Below the pieces are notes generated by a model. That model searched no databases and was not told the origin of the DNA. It saw nothing but the letters and a program-made list of their open reading frames with translations. A DNA stretch of 64,000 nt from Bradyrhizobium sp. Rc3b (lineage in GTDB: Bacteria; Pseudomonadota; Alphaproteobacteria; Rhizobiales; Xanthobacteraceae): contig NZ_FOUS01000011.1 of the NCBI RefSeq assembly GCF_900114915.1, positions 62,001 through 126,000 on the forward strand. Reading direction: 5' to 3'. The number at the start of each line of letters is the position of its first letter. The stretch's first letter is position 1. Shown piece by piece: positions 25,130 through 33,534 of this stretch. Made by a program: the position numbers and the translations under genes.

Positions 25130-25600
25130 TCAGTAGCAGCGCGTGATGTTGACGGTGTGCTCGCTGCCGCCGCGGCCGGGCACCGTCACCTGCTCGGTCG
25201 GGCAGCTCGGCACATAGGGCCGGTCGGACGGCACGACGTTCGGCGGGAAGCGATGCGACCAGTCCCAGGGGACATCATAGGTGTAGGTGTAGCGCACGTC
25301 GGTGGAGACCGGCTGCCCGGCGTCGCCGAAGGGCTGGCTGTAGCCGGCGCCGTCGTAGAAGAACCCGCCGCCGCCCGGCCAATAGACGAACGGGTTATTG
25401 CGCCGGTGGAACCGGGCTCCCGGCCCCATCGGGGCACGCGCCATCGCGCCGGAAGGCGCAGCGGTCACCCCATGCGGCGCGGCGCCGCCGGGTCTGGCAA
25501 AACTGTCGCTGGGGCTAAGGAGCAGCGCGGCTGCGCTAAGCGAGGCGAATAGCGCCCCAAGTGATCTGCCATGGGATCTGGACATCATGATACGCACCAA
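25130..25600 (-). CDS. Secreted proline- and aromatic-rich hypothetical protein
   Basis: A 156-residue exported protein, signal peptide to about residue 35 (SLGALFASLSAAALLLSPSDSFA), then a proline-rich, Tyr/Phe-rich region (YWPGGGGFFYDGAG, TYTYDVPWDWSHRFPPN) ending VTVPGRGGSEHTVNITRCY with one cysteine pair (SCPTE...TRCY). No known domain. Several Met codons lie at the start (25600, 25588, 25585), so the exact N-terminus is uncertain. The 25601-25872 gap is A+T-rich at 25660-25690 and probably holds its promoter. Confidence 0.6.
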   Translation of the reverse strand: MVRIMMSRSHGRSLGALFASLSAAALLLSPSDSFARPGGAAPHGVTAAPSGAMARAPMGPGARFHRRNNPFVYWPGGGGFFYDGAGYSQPFGDAGQPVSTDVRYTYTYDVPWDWSHRFPPNVVPSDRPYVPSCPTEQVTVPGRGGSEHTVNITRCY

Positions 25601-25872
25601 CTCGTTTGGCTTAAGCGATAGCTCCCCGCAGCTACGCTAGGCCCGCCCGTCGCCCGCCCGCAAACGTATAATTAATTATTGGTTAAGACACGGGATTAAC
25701 CGGGGAACAGGTGCGGCAAGACGCCCGGGATTCCCGGTTGATTTCAGGCACTTCGTTCCGCGGCCCGCGCTTCATAACCAGTTGATCGGAGTTGATCGCT
25801 TCCACCGAACGCGTCCCGGAACGCTCCCGCAGTGCAACCGTTGGCCCCCGACACAAGCAAGGAGCATCTCCA

Positions 25873-26154
25873 ATGCAGAACAAGTCAAAACTCCTCTGCC
25901 TGATCACGGCATCACTCGTCGCCGGCACTGCGGCTGCCTCGGCGCAGGGCTACGATTGGAACGGATCGCGCATGGGTTGGGACCGCACGGCCCCCGCCTA
26001 CGAACCGGTCCAGCCGCGCGCGTATTATCCTGATGTCGGGGGGCCCTATGGTGCGCTCAACGGCACCAACCATCCGACCCCGAGCTCGACACAGGGCGAC
26101 GTCGGCCCTGACGGCAACAACAACGGCACGTTGACCGGCGGCTATCGCTGGTAA
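25873..26154 (+). CDS. Small secreted hypothetical protein
   Basis: A 93-residue protein: signal peptide MQNKSKLLCLITASLVAGTAA...AQ then a polar mature region rich in Pro, Tyr, Gly and Asn (YDWNGSRMGWDRTAPAYEPV, GDVGPDGNNNGTLTGGYRW). AAGGAGCATCTCC is a strong ribosome-binding site. It has no cysteine and no recognised domain; a small surface or periplasmic protein is likely. Confidence 0.7.
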   Translation: MQNKSKLLCLITASLVAGTAAASAQGYDWNGSRMGWDRTAPAYEPVQPRAYYPDVGGPYGALNGTNHPTPSSTQGDVGPDGNNNGTLTGGYRW

Positions 26155-26171
26155 GGTCCACACTCACGGCG

Positions 26172-26203
26172 AGGCCCGCCGTTCTTTCGCGGACGGTGGG
26201 CCT
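26172..26203. terminator. bidirectional hairpin between converging genes
   Basis: AGGCCCGCCGT (26172-26182) pairs with ACGGTGGGCCT (26193-26203), 11 bp with one G-T mismatch and a 10-base loop. It lies between the converging genes ending at 26154 and 26211. Confidence 0.6.
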
Positions 26204-26210
26204 TCGTGCG

Positions 26211-26504
26211 TCAGCGGCCCTGCTGCTTGCGCAGCCAATCGAGCATGTCCTGTATGTTTTCCTGCGCGTTGCCGGTGCCCTGTGTCACGATCGCGGTGTT
26301 ACCGCCGCTGCGCCGGTACACCGTCGTGCGCCCCGGCTCCTTCTCGATCTTGACGTCGGCCTGAGCGGGATCGCCGCTCTGCGTGATCACCGAGGTGCCG
26401 TTCTCGTCCTGGACCACTGTGGTGTGACCGTCGGCAGCGCCGGCCGGCGCCATCGCGATCACGCTCATGAGTCCTATTCCGGATGCGAGCAGGAGCAATC
26501 TCAT
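26211..26504 (-). CDS. Small secreted protein with curlin-like segments
   Basis: A 97-residue protein with a signal peptide (MRLLLLASGIGLMSVIAMAPAGAAD). It contains two segments with the curlin pattern, NGTSVITQSGD and GNTAIVTQGTGN, separated by a charged stretch (VKIEKEPGRTTVYRRSGG), and ends in an amphipathic helix LDWLRKQQGR. It is the last of five minus-strand genes that all encode similar small exported proteins and starts 12 bp after the preceding gene, so it is part of the putative amyloid operon. A chaperone or accessory role is possible but unproven. Confidence 0.65.
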   Translation of the reverse strand: MRLLLLASGIGLMSVIAMAPAGAADGHTTVVQDENGTSVITQSGDPAQADVKIEKEPGRTTVYRRSGGNTAIVTQGTGNAQENIQDMLDWLRKQQGR

Positions 26505-26516
26505 GTCACACCTCCA

Positions 26517-26975
26517 TCATCGGCTGAACTGAAAGATCGCCAGCCAGTTGAAACGCCCGAACTGCCTTACCGCTCCCGTATTCATGTCTCCGATCTGGAG
26601 CAGGAGCGCGTTGGTGGAATTGCCGATCTGGGTGATCTCGGCGGTGTTGCTCGCACCGGATTGACCGATGATCGCATTGGTGGTGCCGCCCACCTGGATC
26701 ACATTGGCATAGTTGCGCGTGCCGTTCTGGATGATGGTCGCATCCACCGTCCCGGTGCCGCCGATCTGGATCACCCGCGCGATATTGATGCGGCTGTTCT
26801 CTTCGATCGTCACGGGCTGAACATCGTTGCCGAACTGCACGACCGTTTCGATGCTCACGTTCCGGTTGGTCACGCTGCGCTGGACCGACCCGGCGCTCGC
26901 CTGCGTCGCCGTGCCGATGGCGGCGAGCATCGCCGCCAGCGCCAACACGTGCCTCAAGATCTGTCCGCATCGCAT
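26517..26975 (-). CDS. Curlin-repeat protein, possible nucleator (CsgB-like)
   Basis: A 152-residue secreted protein (signal peptide LRHVLALAAMLAAIGTATQASA). From about residue 60 it is built of ~11-residue arms such as NYANVIQVGGT, NTAEITQIGNS and NTGAVRQFGRF, with conserved Gln-x-Gly and Asn-x-Ala positions, the curlin beta-helix pattern. The final arm NWLAIFQFSR is aromatic and charged, unlike the others. In E. coli CsgB the last repeat is likewise atypical and anchors the fibre, so this is the best candidate for a minor subunit. The assignment is by pattern only. Confidence 0.72.
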   Translation of the reverse strand: MRCGQILRHVLALAAMLAAIGTATQASAGSVQRSVTNRNVSIETVVQFGNDVQPVTIEENSRINIARVIQIGGTGTVDATIIQNGTRNYANVIQVGGTTNAIIGQSGASNTAEITQIGNSTNALLLQIGDMNTGAVRQFGRFNWLAIFQFSR

Positions 26976-27020
26976 CGCGCTTCCCCGTTCGTTCCTGGCA
27001 CCGGCGCGTTCGCTCGCGCC

Positions 27021-27431
27021 TTACGGGCCGGTCTGGACGATCGTCGAGGCGTTGATCGTGCCGAATTGCGCCACCGTGCCCGCATTCATCGTGCCGAGCT
27101 GCGATATCAGGCTCGTCGCCGACTGGCCGGTCTGACCGACGAAGGCAAGATTGTTCGTTCCGGCCTGCCCGATCGATGCGGAATTCGTTCCGCCGAATTG
27201 CAGGACGCCCGTGGCATTGTTGGTGCCGGTCTGCGTCACTGTCGCGCTGGTGCTGCCGCCGATCATGAACACGCCCGCCATGTTGAGCTGACTGTTCTGG
27301 TTCAGCACCACCGGCGGCCCGCCGACAGAGACGATGGTCTTGACGTCGGCGGTCTGGGCACCGGCTGATCCGGTGCCCGCCGAGCACAGGGCGAGCAAGA
27401 CGGCGCCCGCGCGTCCCAAATGATGTTTCAT
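27021..27431 (-). CDS. Curlin-repeat protein, candidate major fibre subunit
   Basis: About 136 residues from ATG 27431 (signal peptide MKHHLGRAGAVLLALCSAGTGSAGA). The mature part contains eight nearly regular 11-residue arms: for example TSATVTQTGTN, NATGVLQFGGT, NSASIGQAGTN, NLAFVGQTGQS, ATSLISQLGTM, NAGTVAQFGTI and NASTIVQTGP. The Asn, Ala/Ser, Gln and Gly positions repeat in register, which is what a curlin-type cross-beta fibre needs. It is 45 bp downstream of the start of its neighbour and in the same orientation. Confidence 0.75.
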   Translation of the reverse strand: MKHHLGRAGAVLLALCSAGTGSAGAQTADVKTIVSVGGPPVVLNQNSQLNMAGVFMIGGSTSATVTQTGTNNATGVLQFGGTNSASIGQAGTNNLAFVGQTGQSATSLISQLGTMNAGTVAQFGTINASTIVQTGP

Positions 27432-27457
27432 GACATGCCTCGTCGCTTCGGGTCGGC

Positions 27458-27850
27458 TCACGGAGCCTGCTGGATGATCGTCGAGCCGTTCAGGATTCCG
27501 AGCTGACCAACTCCGGCCGTGTTGTTCGCACCGATCTGGCCGATCAGGCTCGAATTGGAGCCGCCGACCTGGCCGGCCAGCGCGGTGTTGGATGCCGTCG
27601 CGGTCGTGCCGCCCTGCCCGATCACCGAATTGTTGACGGTCAGGAGCGAGCCCGTCTGCAGGGTGGTCGCCGTATTGGTGGCGCCGAACTGCATCGTGGT
27701 CGCGTTGTTGTTGGTGCCGCCGCTCTGCGAAATGAACGAAGTGTTGGTCGTGCCGAACTGCAGCACGCTGGCGGTATTGCCGGCGTTTGCGTCGGCGGCC
27801 GTCAGCGCACCGAGCGCCACGAAAGTTGCAATGAAATAGGTGATCCGCAT
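27458..27850 (-). CDS. Curlin-repeat protein, candidate major fibre subunit
   Basis: About 130 residues from ATG 27850 (MRITYFIATFVALGALTAADANA signal). GGAGGAAATGAC is the ribosome-binding site. Repeats include NTASVLQFGTT, NNATTMQFGAT, NTATTLQTGSL, NTALAGQVGGS, NSSLIGQIGAN and NTAGVGQLGIL, again 11 residues each with Asn-x-Ala/Ser-x3-Gln-x-Gly. The end STIIQQAP parallels the end STIVQTGP of the neighbouring gene, so the two are paralogues. Confidence 0.75.
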   Translation of the reverse strand: MRITYFIATFVALGALTAADANAGNTASVLQFGTTNTSFISQSGGTNNNATTMQFGATNTATTLQTGSLLTVNNSVIGQGGTTATASNTALAGQVGGSNSSLIGQIGANNTAGVGQLGILNGSTIIQQAP

Positions 27851-27972
27851 GTCATTTCCTCCGCGACAATGGGCGGGCCATCGCAATTGATCGGCCGGCC
27901 GGATTGCGGTGCATTCGAGAATGGCGCGGACGCAACCGCAACTGGCTGCGTCCGGCCAAACGGGGCTGTGTG

Positions 27973-28374
27973 TCAGTGCGCCGTCTGCGAGACGGTGCTG
28001 CCGTTGACGCCGAACACGCTGAGCTGGCCGACGCCGGCGGAGTTGTTCTGCAGCGCGGGGGGCCCGAACGAGTTCTGGGTGATCGCGCTGGTGTTGTTGC
28101 CGAACGCCACCTGGCCGGTGGTCGCCGAGTTCTGCACGCCGACCTGGTTCACCGTGCTGCCGTTGTTGAGCGAGGCAGCGCCGGTCCCCTGCATCGTGGA
28201 CGCAGTGTTCACGATGCCGAGCTGGCTGGTCGTCGAGCTGTCATTGGTGAGGCCGTTCTGCGTGACGGACGAGCCGTTCACGACGCCGACTTGCACCGTG
28301 GTCGAGGTGTTGGCGGCCTGTGCCGCGGAGGACAGGGCGAACAATGCAACGGAAGCAAAAAACAATTTACGCAT
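27973..28374 (-). CDS. Curlin-repeat protein, first gene of the cluster
   Basis: About 133 residues from ATG 28374 (MRKLFFASVALFALSSAAQAAN signal). Its repeats are looser: NTSTTVQVGVV, NGSSVTQNGLT, NDSSTTSQLGIV, NNGSTVNQVGVQ, NNTSAITQNSF, NNSAGVGQLSV. A 122-bp gap follows before the next gene. The 28375-28552 space upstream, 178 bp, contains no gene and should hold the promoter of the group. Confidence 0.72.
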   Translation of the reverse strand: MRKLFFASVALFALSSAAQAANTSTTVQVGVVNGSSVTQNGLTNDSSTTSQLGIVNTASTMQGTGAASLNNGSTVNQVGVQNSATTGQVAFGNNTSAITQNSFGPPALQNNSAGVGQLSVFGVNGSTVSQTAH

Positions 28375-28552
28375 GGAGTATCCCTTTCTGGCCAAGTTGT
28401 CTGACTGAATTTGGATGCCGTCTTGGAGGAGGCCGACATCGTAGGGATACTGTGAACCGATCGTGGCCAGCGCGACAGACTGCAGTTCATGCTAATCGGT
28501 ACGGACTAGACATTGCGCGAGATGTCGGCACGTCGAAGCGCCGAAATAGCTG

Positions 28553-29200
28553 CTATCCCGTGCCGGCGCGAATCGTCTCGGCTTCGCGCCCCATGCTGTC
28601 GATCAGCCGCACCACTTCGATCGGCGTGCGCAGCTCCAGCTTTCGCATCATCCTGGCGCGATGGACCTTCGCCGTCACTTCGCTCACGCCGAGCCTGGCC
28701 GCGATCTGCTTGGCAATCAGCCCTTCGGCCATCAGCAGCATGATCTCGCGCTCTCTCGCCGTCAGCGTCTCGACGCGCTGGCGGGCTTCACGCACCACAT
28801 CCTCGCGTTCCAGCCGCCTGCGGTCGCGCTCGATGCCGTGCCTGATCGCATCGAGGATCTCCTGCTCGCGAAACGGTTTTGGCAGAAACTCGACCGCGCC
28901 GCGCTTCATGGCCTCGACCGAGACGCGGACGTCGGAATGGCCGCTGATGAAGACGATCGGAATGGGCACGCCCGTCTCGGCGAGTCGTCGCTGAAGCTCG
29001 AGGCCGGTCGGTGACGTCCCGGGAAAGCGGACGTCGAGCACGAGGCACGACGGCCCGGGCGAAATACTCTCCGCGAGAAACTCTTCCGTCGAGGCGAACA
29101 ATTTTACCTGGTGTCCGGTCTCCTCGCAGAGATTTCCGATCGCGGTTCGAATCTGAATCTCGTCGTCAACGACATAAACGGTGGCTTGACCTGAATTCAT
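28553..29200 (-). CDS. FixJ-family response regulator
   Basis: A 215-residue regulator starting at ATG 29200 (MNSGQATVYVVDDEI) with GGGGAG upstream. Receiver features are VVDDE, the phospho-acceptor Asp56 in LVLDVRFPG, Ser/Thr at about 86 and Lys108 in FLPKPF. The LuxR-type helix-turn-helix lies near the C-terminus (LTAREREIMLLMAEGLIAKQ). It is an orphan: no histidine kinase is adjacent. It precedes the curlin-repeat genes on the same strand, so it is a reasonable candidate for their regulator, comparable in role to CsgD. That link is inferred. Confidence 0.88.
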   Translation of the reverse strand: MNSGQATVYVVDDEIQIRTAIGNLCEETGHQVKLFASTEEFLAESISPGPSCLVLDVRFPGTSPTGLELQRRLAETGVPIPIVFISGHSDVRVSVEAMKRGAVEFLPKPFREQEILDAIRHGIERDRRRLEREDVVREARQRVETLTAREREIMLLMAEGLIAKQIAARLGVSEVTAKVHRARMMRKLELRTPIEVVRLIDSMGREAETIRAGTG

Positions 29201-29793
29201 TGCAGCAAACTCCCCGGCTTGTGACTCGATGGGCGAGCAACGAGCCGTCCATTCTTCTTGCAAGCTAACAAGGTGCTTGGATGAATCTGCGGGGATCGAA
29301 CAATCAGCGTCCGTCCACCGGTTCGACGTCTTAGGGCCAATGCACGCCGGAAGCGAGTGAAGGCGTTCACACTTCGGGCTTCTTGATTGCAGGGATCTCG
29401 CCGCGCCACAGGCGGCATCACGGCGAGGCGCGCTATCGCGAATATGACGATCCGGTATCGTGGCCGCAGCGTCGCCAACTGCGTCATGGCATTGCTACCC
29501 ATGTGCCGGCTTGAACGCCCGCCACCGGCACTTTGGCCGGATCATACGGGACGTTCAGTCAGCTTATCGAGTTCGATACCGCGCGCATCTTATCGATACG
29601 ACGGGTATGCATTTCCGGCAAATCACGAAACGTCGCACCCGCGGACTTTACTTCTGGATCATGTTGCGCGCCCGACCGTCGCCCCGACGAGAACGACATA
29701 CTGACGATCGATACTACCTTAGATAATTTACAACCATAGCGAGCTTGCCATTTTTTCCCGCAACGAAGCCATTTCAACCAGGCGGGTTTTGAT
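29201..29793. other. gene-free region between the response regulator and macA
   Basis: About 590 bp with open frames only in shadow of each other and no codon bias or ribosome-binding site. The last 80 bp before macA are A+T-rich (around 29700-29760), consistent with its promoter. I see no repeat, tRNA or clear operator. Confidence 0.4.
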
Positions 29794-31218
29794 ATGCGAT
29801 TTGTGCCAGCAATTGCCTTGCTCGGAACTGCATGCGGCCTCGCTGCGATCTACGCCGCAGGGCCAGCCGCCATCGCCGGCGCCGGGAGCGCGGCAGACAC
29901 GGCGGCGCACGCCTTGGAATCGACCAGGCGCCTGCTCGTGCCCGCCGGACGCGAAGCTCCGACATTCGGGTCCGAGTCGCCCGTGTTCCGCTACGCCTCG
30001 ATTCAGCGCGGCAGCATCGAGCAGACCGTCACGGTCACTGGTGCCCTGCAGCCGGTGAAGACGATCGAGGTCGGTTCCCAGCTGTCCGGGCAGCTCGCCC
30101 GGGTCTATGTCGATTTCAACGACACCGTCAGCAAGGATCAGCCGCTCGCCTTGATCGATCCGCGCAGCTTTGCGGCCAAGGTCGACGAAGCCAGGGCCGC
30201 CCTTGCCGTCTCCAATTCGCTGGTCGACATCGCCAGAGCCAAGCTCGATCGCGCCCGGATCGATCTGCAAAATGCGAGGGGCAGCCGGGACGTGCTCGTC
30301 GCCAAGCTCGAAAGCGCGCAGGCGGTGAAGTCCTCGGCGCAGAAGACCTTGCAACGGAAACTGGCGCTGCAATCGCAAAACGTGGTGGCGACCACGGCGG
30401 TCGACGATGCGCAGACCGAGTTCACCGCACGCCTCGCCCAGGAGCGCGAGGCCGAGGTCCTGATGTCCCTCAACTCCTATTCGGTTGAGGGGGCACAGGC
30501 CGACGTCCGCCGGATCGAGGCGGAGCTGCAACAGGCGCGCATGGCAGTGCCGGAGAAAGCGGCCGTTCTCGCCGCGGCCCAGGCCGATCTCGACCGCACC
30601 GTGATCCGCTCGCCGATCGACGGCGTCGTCGTCGGCAGGTTCGTCAACGAGGGCCAGACGCTCGCGGTCGGGCTGGAATCGCGCACCACCTTCGTGGTCG
30701 CCCACCGCCTCGAGGACATGGAGATTCATGCGCAGGTCGACGAAGCCGATATCGGCCGCATTGCGCCCGGCCAGCGCGCGCATTTCACCGTGGATGCCTA
30801 CCCCGACCGCCGCTTCGAGGCAGTGGTGCGGCAGGTGCGCAAGGCGCCGCAGACCCAGCAGCACGTCGTCACCTACACCGTGGTCCTGGCAACCTCCAAT
30901 CTCGACGGCGCGCTGCTGCCGGGAATGACGGCCCTGGTGAAGATCGTGATCGAGCGGCAGGACGACGTTCTGAAAGTGCCGCTCGCCGCACTGCGCTTCC
31001 AACCCTCCGGCACGCGGCAGGATCCAGCTGCACGCAGCGGGGTGTGGGTGCGCACCGCAAGCGGCTCGCTCCAGCGCATCGCGGTGACGGTCGGCGTGGC
31101 CGGCACCGAACAAGTCGCCCTCAAGAGCGGAGATCTCGACGAGGGCAGCCAGGTTGCCGTCGGCCAGGCCATCCGTCCCGCGGGCATGGAATTTCTCGGA
31201 ATCAGGTTCGGATCATGA
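29794..31218 (+). CDS. macA: MacA-like periplasmic adaptor (HlyD/RND family)
   Basis: A 474-residue membrane-fusion protein. A short N-terminal hydrophobic segment anchors it, GALQPVKTIEVGSQLSGQLARVYVD is the lipoyl half-motif, a long coiled coil runs through the middle (helical hairpin rich in Gln, Glu and Ala at about 130-270), and barrel-sandwich and beta-barrel domains follow (VIRSPIDGVVVGR, DVLKVPLAALRF). It overlaps the ATPase gene by 4 bp. With the ATPase and permease downstream it makes a tripartite exporter, presumably with a TolC-like outer-membrane channel coded elsewhere. Substrates of MacAB homologues include macrolides, peptides and siderophores; this one is not determined. Confidence 0.87.
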   Translation: MRFVPAIALLGTACGLAAIYAAGPAAIAGAGSAADTAAHALESTRRLLVPAGREAPTFGSESPVFRYASIQRGSIEQTVTVTGALQPVKTIEVGSQLSGQLARVYVDFNDTVSKDQPLALIDPRSFAAKVDEARAALAVSNSLVDIARAKLDRARIDLQNARGSRDVLVAKLESAQAVKSSAQKTLQRKLALQSQNVVATTAVDDAQTEFTARLAQEREAEVLMSLNSYSVEGAQADVRRIEAELQQARMAVPEKAAVLAAAQADLDRTVIRSPIDGVVVGRFVNEGQTLAVGLESRTTFVVAHRLEDMEIHAQVDEADIGRIAPGQRAHFTVDAYPDRRFEAVVRQVRKAPQTQQHVVTYTVVLATSNLDGALLPGMTALVKIVIERQDDVLKVPLAALRFQPSGTRQDPAARSGVWVRTASGSLQRIAVTVGVAGTEQVALKSGDLDEGSQVAVGQAIRPAGMEFLGIRFGS

Positions 31219-31940
31219 CCGCCTCCCCGCCGCTCATCAGCCTCCAGTCGGTCGGCAGGACCTATCGCACCGACGGCGTGGCGGTCACCGCCGTCCGCAA
31301 TGTCAGCTTCGACATCGCGCAAGGCGAGATCGTCGCCGTGATGGGTCCGTCCGGCTCCGGCAAGTCGACGCTGATGAACATGATCGGGCTGCTCGACCTG
31401 CCGAGCGAGGGGGCGGTCTATCTCGAAGGGGCCGATGTCGCCGATCTCTCGGAGGATCGCCGGTCGTCCTTGCGCGCCCGCAGCATCGGCTTCGTGTTCC
31501 AGTCCTACAATCTGCTCGCGCGTCACGATGCGATCGAGAACGTCGCGCTGCCGCTGGTCTATTGCGGCGTCGGCCGCAGGGAACGCCTGGCGCGCGCGGA
31601 AGCGAGCCTTCAGGCCGTCGGCATGCTGCACCGGGCCCATCATTTTCCGCGGCAGCTCTCCGGCGGCGAGCAGCAGCGCATCGCGATCGCGCGCGCCCTG
31701 ATCGCCTCCCCGCTGATCGTGCTTGCCGACGAGCCGACCGGCGCGCTCGACAGCCGCACCGGCGCCGAGATCCTGGCGCTGTTCGCCGCGCTCAACCGGA
31801 CCGGCCAGACCATCGTGATGATCACGCATGATCCCGGCATCGCGGCGCAGTGCCGCCGCACGATCCACCTGCATGACGGCGAGCTCGTCGCTGACGAGAC
31901 GCCGGCGCCGGCCCTGCCGAAACGGAGCGCTGCGCCATGA
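31215..31940 (+). CDS. macB1: MacB-type ABC transporter ATP-binding protein
   Basis: A 241-residue nucleotide-binding domain of the MacB/LolD type, starting ATG 31215. The Walker A sequence is GPSGSGKST, the signature LSGGEQQRIAIARAL, and Walker B LIVLADEPTGALDS. E. coli MacB has this domain fused to the permease; here the two are separate genes that overlap by 4 bp. Symbol given only as a working label. Confidence 0.9.
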   Translation: MTASPPLISLQSVGRTYRTDGVAVTAVRNVSFDIAQGEIVAVMGPSGSGKSTLMNMIGLLDLPSEGAVYLEGADVADLSEDRRSSLRARSIGFVFQSYNLLARHDAIENVALPLVYCGVGRRERLARAEASLQAVGMLHRAHHFPRQLSGGEQQRIAIARALIASPLIVLADEPTGALDSRTGAEILALFAALNRTGQTIVMITHDPGIAAQCRRTIHLHDGELVADETPAPALPKRSAAP

Positions 31941-33160
31941 CGATGCTCCAGGGATTCCAGATCGCCCTGCACGCACTCAGGCTCAATCCGCTGCGCAGCT
32001 TCCTGACCATGCTCGGCATCGTGATCGGCGTCGCCTCCATCGTGACGGTGTTTGCGATCGGTTCCGGCGCGCAGCTGCGTCTGCAGGAACAGATCCGCTC
32101 GATCGGCGCCAACGTGCTGATGATCACCCCCGGCGCGGTCTACCAGGGCGGCGTGCGCCTCAAGGACGGCAGCAAGCTGACGATGACGGAGAGTGACGTG
32201 CAGGCCATCCTCGAGCAGATTCCGGAAGTCCAGGCCGCGGCCGGCTCGATTGCCGGAACGGCGCAAGTCATCCACGAGGGCAAGAACTGGAATACGACGA
32301 TCAACGGCACGACGACGGGGCACTTCATGGTGCGCGACTGGCAGCTCGCGACCGGCCGCTATTTTTCCGGCACCGAGGAGGCCGGAGCAGGCAAAGTCGT
32401 GATCCTCGGCAGCACGGTCGCACGCGAGCTGTTCGCTCCCGGCGACGACCCCATCGGTGCGCAGATCCGGATCATGAAGGTCCCGTTAGAGGTGGTCGGC
32501 GTTCTCGATCGCAAGGGACCCGCGCAGGACGACGTCGCCTTCGTGCCGCTCGCCACCGCCAAGCTGCGTTTTCTCGGCAGTGCCAGCAACATCAACCGGG
32601 ATTCGGTCGCCTACATCATCGCCAAGGTGGCCGGCGACGGACAGATGGCGGGGGCGCGATCGGAGATCGAGAACCTGCTGCGGCAGCGCCACCGTGTCCC
32701 CGCCGGCCAGGAAGACGATTTCAAGGTCCAGGATCCGGCCGCCGCCATGGAAGCGCAGCAGGGTGCGATCCGCACCGTCGCGCTCCTGCTCGTCGCCATC
32801 GCCTCGGTCTCGCTGCTCGTCGGCGGTATCAGCATCATGAATGTCATGATCGTGTCCGTCACCGAGCGCACGCGGGAGATCGGCATCCGCCGCGCGCTGG
32901 GCGGGCGGATGCGCGACATCCGTCTGCAGTTCCTCTGCGAGGCGCTCGTGCTCTGCCTGCTCGGCGGAGCCATCGGCGTCGCCGGCGGCGTCACGCTCTC
33001 GATGACGGTCGCCCGCATGGCAGGATGGGTCACCTCGATCGACGGGCAGGCGATCGGCCTTGCCCTCGCCTTCTCGATCGCGACCGGCCTTATCTTCGGT
33101 TTTTATCCCGCGCACAAGGCGTCCAAGCTCAGCCCGATCGAGGCGCTCAAGACGGAGTGA
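31937..33160 (+). CDS. macB2: MacB-type ABC transporter permease
   Basis: A 407-residue permease with four transmembrane segments: one at about 18-40 (SFLTMLGIVIGVASIVTVF), then a large periplasmic domain of about 230 residues, then three helices near the C-terminus (LLLVAIASVSLLVGGISIM, LCLLGGAIGVAGGVTL, ALAFSIATGLIFGF). The signature ERTREIGIRRALGGRMRDI is the coupling loop contacting the ATPase. Together with the two preceding genes it forms the inner-membrane part of the exporter. Confidence 0.9.
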   Translation: MTMLQGFQIALHALRLNPLRSFLTMLGIVIGVASIVTVFAIGSGAQLRLQEQIRSIGANVLMITPGAVYQGGVRLKDGSKLTMTESDVQAILEQIPEVQAAAGSIAGTAQVIHEGKNWNTTINGTTTGHFMVRDWQLATGRYFSGTEEAGAGKVVILGSTVARELFAPGDDPIGAQIRIMKVPLEVVGVLDRKGPAQDDVAFVPLATAKLRFLGSASNINRDSVAYIIAKVAGDGQMAGARSEIENLLRQRHRVPAGQEDDFKVQDPAAAMEAQQGAIRTVALLLVAIASVSLLVGGISIMNVMIVSVTERTREIGIRRALGGRMRDIRLQFLCEALVLCLLGGAIGVAGGVTLSMTVARMAGWVTSIDGQAIGLALAFSIATGLIFGFYPAHKASKLSPIEALKTE

Positions 33161-33211
33161 CAACATGCTGGGAGTGGCCACATCAACCCGCAGTCCAGGG
33201 AGCAGCCAGCC

Positions 33212-33523
33212 ATGAGCCGAGATCCGCAGGACTCGATTACACCGACGCCGCGCGAGCGCGAGCTGATGATGTTGATCGCACGGGGGATGCAGAACAAGAA
33301 TATCGCCTACGAGCTCAAGATCTCAGAGAATACGGTGCGGGCGCATATCGGCAACATCATGCGCAAATACCGGCTTTCGAACCGAACGCAGATCGCGATC
33401 GTGTTTACCCTGCACGCAGCGCCATCCTCGCTACGCCGCGATCTTGGCAGGGTCGACTGCCCTCCGACGGCGACAAAGCCCGCGCAAGCCCCTGCACCAA
33501 GGGTGCAGACCGCGACGGATTGA
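33212..33523 (+). CDS. Orphan LuxR-type helix-turn-helix protein
   Basis: A 103-residue protein consisting of a LuxR/FixJ DNA-binding domain (about 10-65: TPRERELMMLIARGMQNKNIA, SENTVRAHIGNIMRKYRLSN) followed by a proline- and alanine-rich tail. It has no receiver or ligand-binding domain. It lies 51 bp downstream of the exporter permease and could tune it; a truncated regulator is the other possibility. The gene-free repeat block begins right after it. Confidence 0.75.
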   Translation: MSRDPQDSITPTPRERELMMLIARGMQNKNIAYELKISENTVRAHIGNIMRKYRLSNRTQIAIVFTLHAAPSSLRRDLGRVDCPPTATKPAQAPAPRVQTATD

Positions 33524-33534
33524 ACGTCCCGGCC

